Source: Peptococcaceae bacterium UBA3933
GTDB lineage: Bacteria > Bacillota > Peptococcia > Peptococcales > BICA1-8
Reading direction: 5' to 3'
Length of the DNA stretch: 8,911 bases
NCBI GenBank assembly: GCA_002385805.1
Contig: DGEF01000007.1
Span: 52,174-61,084, forward strand
The notes below the pieces were generated by a model. The model did no database searches, was not told the origin of the DNA, and was given only the letters and a program-made list of their open reading frames with translations. The translations under genes and the position numbers were made by a program. Positions 6,510-8,911 of this stretch are shown here, piece by piece. How positions within the stretch are numbered: position 1 is the first letter of the stretch; the number at the start of each line of letters is the position of its first letter.

Positions 6510-7357
6510 TATTCCAGGATATATACACGCACTGTTCTTAACCCCCAGTCTAATGCTTCCTGCCTGGTTTCCATAAATAAATCTATTCTGTTACCTTTAA
6601 TTGCACCACCGATATCCTGAGCTACTCCATAACCATAACCGTCAACATATAATTTGGTTCCTAAAGGTATTATATCAGGATCTACGGCTACTGTACCTCT
6701 TTTTGGAAAGGTACCTGTGGCAGTTTTATTTCCGGTATGAGTATAAGCACTGGCCTTCATTATTAATGTTTCTTTAAAACTAAGATTTTTTCCTCCTCTT
6801 TGCACCACCTGTTTACTACCGATATGAATTATTTCATTAACAGGTTTGCGTAACATCACTTCCTCCTTTAATTTCCTGGCTACTTCTTGATTATTATGAT
6901 ACGTTATGACAAATGTTTTTCTAGAAAGTCCATTTTTCCCTTTTTGGATAATTTTACTTTCACCTTTTGCTAAATCAGGAACTTCTATTCTTTCTGTCTT
7001 AAAAGGTATTTCTTCCTCAAGCATAACGACCTCTTCTTTTACACGGGTAATATGTATAACTAAATTATCTGTTATTGGAGTAGATTTGTCTGGAGTTACT
7101 ATGTCAAAAGGATCTAAAACGATTTTATTCAGACTTAAAAATTCTTGTACATTTTGAGCAGGAGTAATAATCTCTTGAGAAACTCCGTCTATATGTAATG
7201 TTACGTGATGAGCTCTATTTATTCCCAGTACTTTTACATTATCATTAAAAGGTACTAAGGGATATGGATAAGCTATTTCTACCTTTCTTAAAGGGAAAAT
7301 AAATGTTATTATTAAGGTCAAGGTACAACATATTCCTAATAGCCATTTATGTTTCAT
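6509..7357 (-). CDS. YabE-like cell-wall protein with ubiquitin-like DUF348, G5 and 3D domains
   Basis: This is a secreted or membrane-anchored cell-wall protein of 282 aa. A hydrophobic N-terminal segment (about 4-22) is followed by a DUF348-type stretch (about 41-105), a G5 domain (about 114-180) and a C-terminal 3D domain (about 198-282). The three aspartates that name the 3D fold are visible: D226 in AVDPDIIPLG, D248 in AQDIGGAIKG and D259 in NRIDLF. The family includes Bacillus YabE and Rpf-like proteins, and the 3D domain is related to the MltA lytic transglycosylase barrel. A role in peptidoglycan cleavage or remodelling, perhaps in spore germination or exit from dormancy, is therefore likely but not shown. 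ATG at 7357 has GGGGTG upstream. The stop overlaps nadE by one base. It is shorter than multi-DUF348 YabE proteins. Confidence 0.9.
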   Translation of the reverse strand: MKHKWLLGICCTLTLIITFIFPLRKVEIAYPYPLVPFNDNVKVLGINRAHHVTLHIDGVSQEIITPAQNVQEFLSLNKIVLDPFDIVTPDKSTPITDNLVIHITRVKEEVVMLEEEIPFKTERIEVPDLAKGESKIIQKGKNGLSRKTFVITYHNNQEVARKLKEEVMLRKPVNEIIHIGSKQVVQRGGKNLSFKETLIMKASAYTHTGNKTATGTFPKRGTVAVDPDIIPLGTKLYVDGYGYGVAQDIGGAIKGNRIDLFMETRQEALDWGLRTVRVYILE

Positions 7358-7394
7358 TATTTACACCCCAATAAAATCCTTCAGAATAAAGTAT

Positions 7395-7423
7395 ATATTA
7401 TAATATTAATTCGATAGTGTAAA
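7395..7423 (-). promoter_or_regulatory. Sigma-A promoter for the 3D protein-nadE unit
   Basis: Minus strand TTTACA (7423-7418, five of six) is followed after 17 nt by TAATAT (7400-7395). A perfect TATAAT at 7402-7397 overlaps it with a shorter 15-nt spacer. The intervening DNA is very AT-rich. Its -35 lies only 13 bp from that of the divergent plus-strand promoter, so the two could interfere. Confidence 0.5.
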
Positions 7424-7436
7424 ATGAATACCTTTG

Positions 7437-7465
7437 GTAACAAAACCATCTTTTTATGGTATAAT
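7437..7465 (+). promoter_or_regulatory. Extended -10 promoter for the YbjQ-family gene
   Basis: A consensus TATAAT (7460-7465) is preceded by TGG, giving the extended TGn -10. The -35 candidate GTAACA (7437-7442) lies 17 nt upstream and is poor, as is common with extended -10 promoters. Transcription would start near 7472, about 37 nt before the ATG. Confidence 0.65.
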
Positions 7466-7481
7466 TAGAAGAATTAACCAT
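7456..7481. promoter_or_regulatory. Operator-like dyad over the -10 and start site of the YbjQ-family promoter
   Basis: ATGGTATAATT (7456-7466) and AATTAACCAT (7472-7481) form a 10-bp inverted repeat with one extra A in the left arm and a 5-bp centre. It covers the -10 hexamer and the probable transcription start, the position expected for a repressor site. A further ACCAT half-site lies at 7445-7449. No regulator can be named. Confidence 0.35.
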
Positions 7482-7508
7482 ATAATTAATAAATTAGAGG
7501 TGATAAAT

Positions 7509-7823
7509 ATGTTAATAACAACCACATCAATAATTGAAGGGAAAAAAATAAAAAATTATCTAGGTATAGTAGCAGGTGAAGCTATTATGGGTGCAAATGT
7601 TGTGAGGGATATTTTTGCAAGCATTACTGATGTAATTGGTGGCCGCTCAGGTGCTTACGAAAGTAAATTAAAGGAAGCTAGAGAAATAGCTATTGAAGAA
7701 ATGAGTGAAAAAGCATATAAATTAGGTGCAAATGCAATAGTAGGTGTTGACATTGATTATGAAGTAATAAGAGATGGTATGCTAATGGTTACAGTATCCG
7801 GAACAGCTGTGAGAATAGAATAA
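7509..7823 (+). CDS. YbjQ family (UPF0145, DUF74) protein
   Basis: This 104-aa cytoplasmic protein belongs to the YbjQ/UPF0145 family, often labelled heavy-metal-binding domain protein on structural grounds; its function is unknown. The family pattern is clear: an N-terminal strand MLITTTSIIEGK, then GIVAGEAIMGANVVRDIFAS (19-38), GGRSGAYESKLKEARE (44-59) and LGANAIVGVDIDYE (72-85). The start is ATG at 7509, with GAGGTGAT (7497-7504) just upstream. The frame stays open to 7434, but that extension contains the promoter and does not resemble the family. It is the only plus-strand gene here, transcribed alone from its own promoter and closed by the terminator at 7846-7871. The protein forms oligomers in known relatives; metal binding here is not supported by any Cys or His, which are absent. 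Confidence 0.9.
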   Translation: MLITTTSIIEGKKIKNYLGIVAGEAIMGANVVRDIFASITDVIGGRSGAYESKLKEAREIAIEEMSEKAYKLGANAIVGVDIDYEVIRDGMLMVTVSGTAVRIE

Positions 7824-7845
7824 AAACATATAACGTATATAAAGA

Positions 7846-7871
7846 AAACACAGGACTTTAAGCCTGTGTTT
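7846..7871. terminator. Bidirectional intrinsic terminator between convergent genes
   Basis: AAACACAGG (7846-7854) and CCTGTGTTT (7863-7871) form a perfect 9-bp stem with an 8-nt loop. T-rich sequence follows on both strands: TTTCTTCT on plus and TTTTCTTT on minus. It can end the YbjQ-family transcript and the lipoprotein transcript. The minus-strand stop codon (7860-7858) sits inside the loop, so the last codons of the lipoprotein gene form one arm. Confidence 0.82.
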
Positions 7872-8250
7872 CTTCTATATTATCCATCATTTCCTTAAAC
7901 TTTTCCAGTGCCTTAGTAAATTCAGCGTTAAATGCATTTAATAAATTTTCATCACCGGTTTCACAGTACTCAATTAATTTTACATAAGTACTAGCTAAAC
8001 AACTTAAAGATTTAGAAATTTTTTCATTATCCAGTTCCTGTGCCTTAACACTATACTCAGTCACTTTACTCCATGTTTCCCTGGCTAAATTAACATCTCT
8101 CGTTGAGATAGCTTTTTCGGTATCATCGACCACTTTTTCAACAAGTGTAGGAATAATTTCGCTATCAAATCCTTCCCCACTACATCCGGAAGAAAAAGTC
8201 AAAATAGAAAAAATAAGCACTAGAATTAATGCTCTATGCAACTTACTCAT
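7858..8250 (-). CDS. Small helical lipoprotein of unknown function
   Basis: I do not recognise this 130-aa protein with confidence. It has a lipoprotein-type signal sequence: a basic start MSKLHRA, a hydrophobic core (about 7-19) and a cleavage site at FSSGC, with Cys23 as the lipidation residue. The lipobox is not ideal because the -3 position is Ser. The mature part of about 108 residues is predicted to be nearly all helical and acidic. A TWSKVTEYSVKAQELDNEKI stretch is followed by helices spaced like the DUF4363 family, but that resemblance is only suggestive. The start is ATG at 8250, with GGGGAG 7 nt upstream; a longer frame to 8337 begins with TTG and lacks a ribosome site. It is probably exported and attached to the outer face of the membrane. 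No neighbour suggests its role. Confidence 0.75.
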   Translation of the reverse strand: MSKLHRALILVLIFSILTFSSGCSGEGFDSEIIPTLVEKVVDDTEKAISTRDVNLARETWSKVTEYSVKAQELDNEKISKSLSCLASTYVKLIEYCETGDENLLNAFNAEFTKALEKFKEMMDNIEETQA

Positions 8251-8395
8251 CTCTCCACTCCCCTGTTTCAGAGAAACATATAAGTATAAATGATTATATT
8301 CGGCAAAATATAATAAAAATCCTGCCCCCAAAAACAAACTAAAAAAAATTCTTGTTAAAATAATACTGACTGTTTAAAAATAAGTATGGGAAACT

Positions 8396-8656
8396 TTACA
8401 ATTCTTTGAGCTGATTTATTAATTCATCAAAGGTAAATTCATCTTTATTTAACATCAAGACAAAACCATCATTATTTGCTGCTCCCATTTCCATCGAATG
8501 TATCTTATTTGGAGCATCACTCAAAGAGCTGGAGTATACAATAGCATCCACAGGATAATTTAATTCATCCACTCCCACAACATTATACCCTAATTCCCTT
8601 AGTTTTTCAGCAATTTCATGTAATCCTTCCTGAACGGCGATAGTCTTAGTCAACAT
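8396..8656 (-). CDS. YkuS family (UPF0180) small protein
   Basis: This 86-aa cytoplasmic protein resembles the YkuS/UPF0180 family of Bacillota, whose function is unknown. The N-terminal pattern TKTIAVQEGLHEIAEKLRELGYNVV matches the family's opening, where a short strand is followed by a helix and a second strand ending in GY.VV. The central cysteines of Bacillus YkuS are missing; the equivalent stretch here reads VDAIVYSSSLSD. The start is ATG at 8656, with GAGGTG 3 nt upstream; the in-frame extension to 8683 lacks a ribosome site. The gene is 145 nt upstream of the lipoprotein gene on the same strand, with no clear terminator between them. Its promoter region abuts the tandem-repeat array that begins near 8719. 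Confidence 0.75.
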   Translation of the reverse strand: MLTKTIAVQEGLHEIAEKLRELGYNVVGVDELNYPVDAIVYSSSLSDAPNKIHSMEMGAANNDGFVLMLNKDEFTFDELINQLKEL

Positions 8657-8713
8657 AATCACCTCAAAAGAAATTATTATCAAAGAATAGTATTACCCAA
8701 ATTAAATAATAAA

Positions 8714-8911
8714 ATTACTGCTTTGAGGTGACTTTTAGAAAAGCATCGGCTTTGGGGTCATTTTTTGAGGATGCATCTACTTACGGGTCAAGCTTTGCTG
8801 ATGCATCTGCTTTGAGGCTACACTATACTGATGCATCTGCTCTGGGGTAATTTCTTGGGATGCATCCCGGAATGAATCCTAAAATTAGATGCATCATGCA
8901 TTTTAACCCAA
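8714..8911. repeat. Array of degenerate 29-30 bp tandem units with GATGCATC junctions; probable transposable-element end
   Basis: Units start at 8714, 8743, 8773, 8803, 8833, 8862 and 8891, spaced 29, 30, 30, 30, 29 and 29. The recognisable consensus is GCATCTGCTTTGGGGTCA, then a variable T-rich stretch, then GAT. Each of the last five junctions forms the palindrome GATGCATC (8770, 8800, 8830, 8859, 8888). The first unit matches only from TG at 8719, so the array has a sharp left boundary. The last units (8862 on) drift strongly. The array is more GC-rich than the flanking spacer and contains no open gene. Multiple spaced sites beginning at TG fit the end of an IS21-family or Tn7-like element, where transposase binds repeated sites. 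The element body would lie to the right, outside the window. The repeat is certain; its identity is not. Confidence 0.8.
8719..8911. mobile_element. Possible terminal region of an IS21-like (or Tn7-like) element
   Basis: The array boundary TGCTTTGAGGTGAC starts with the TG dinucleotide typical of transposons whose transposases act on TG/CA ends. TTTGGGGTCA-type blocks recur at 30-bp spacing inward, like the multiple terminal repeats of IS21-family elements. No istA/istB or tns gene is inside the window, the other end is not visible, and no target duplication can be tested. It could equally be a decayed solo end or a different protein-binding array. Confidence 0.35.

Noticed and set aside
6121..6576. 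Plus-strand open frame of 151 codons
   Set aside because: It is antisense to nadE and the end of the 3D gene, both with intact conserved motifs; no ribosome site or promoter supports it.
6906..7157. Plus-strand open frame inside the 3D gene
   Set aside because: It is antisense to the G5/DUF348 coding region, with no initiation signal.
7434..7508. N-terminal extension of the YbjQ-family protein
   Set aside because: The extension contains the extended -10 promoter and the ribosome site of the ATG at 7509, and the family begins at MLITTT.
8251..8337. N-terminal extension of the lipoprotein
   Set aside because: It would begin with an unsupported TTG and bury the signal peptide; the ATG at 8250 has a good ribosome site.
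8714..8911. CRISPR array
   Set aside because: The units are contiguous and degenerate throughout; there is no alternation of identical repeats with unique spacers and no cas gene.
8714..8911. Iteron-type replication origin
   Set aside because: No rep gene or plasmid context is visible, and the flanking genes are chromosomal housekeeping genes; the element-end reading fits the sharp TG boundary better.

Overview
The window looks like chromosomal core DNA from a low-GC, endospore-forming, probably anaerobic member of the Bacillota (Clostridia sensu lato). Four things point there. AT-rich genes carry strong GGAGG-type ribosome sites. A SigI/RsgI pair is present. A BofC-like protein sits between yebC and ruvC. 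A YabE-type G5/3D cell-wall protein is also present. I cannot name the genus from sequence alone. Twelve protein genes are supported, eleven on the minus strand and one on the plus strand. I see no rRNA, tRNA, CRISPR or complete mobile element, and no gene-free stretch exceeds 300 bases.

Reading in the direction of minus-strand transcription (right to left), a YkuS-type small protein (8396-8656) and an unrecognised lipoprotein (7858-8250) come first. A single plus-strand YbjQ-family gene (7509-7823) converges on the lipoprotein gene, with a shared bidirectional terminator between them. It is divergent from the next minus-strand unit, with back-to-back promoters. That unit holds a G5/3D cell-wall protein (6509-7357) whose stop codon overlaps the start of nadE (5748-6509). 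Next come yebC with its own promoter (4906-5661) and bofC (4195-4812), which ends in a clear intrinsic terminator (4164-4191).

The following unit is the Holliday-junction operon ruvC-ruvA-ruvB (1971-4094), tightly packed with an ATGA overlap between ruvC and ruvA. It is followed by a DUF2905 small membrane protein (1715-1936). Immediately downstream is sigI-rsgI (1-1649), a sigma factor with its transmembrane anti-sigma factor. It is preceded by a good candidate for its own sigma-I promoter (1678-1706). rsgI runs off the left edge.

The genes combine DNA repair (ruvCAB), translation support (yebC), NAD synthesis (nadE), sporulation checkpoint control (bofC) and cell-wall homeostasis (sigI-rsgI, 3D protein).

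The least explained part is the right edge (8714-8911). It is an array of about seven degenerate tandem units of 29-30 bp, five of which join at an 8-bp palindrome GATGCATC. The array stops abruptly at a TG dinucleotide 62 bp upstream of the YkuS-type gene. I read it as the end of a transposable element with multiple transposase-binding sites (IS21- or Tn7-like logic), with the rest beyond the window. That reading is inference. Other points worth a second look are the candidate SigI autoregulatory promoter, a 15-bp inverted repeat bracketing the bofC start codon, a duplicated leader with a minimal upstream ORF before yebC, and an operator-like dyad on the YbjQ promoter.
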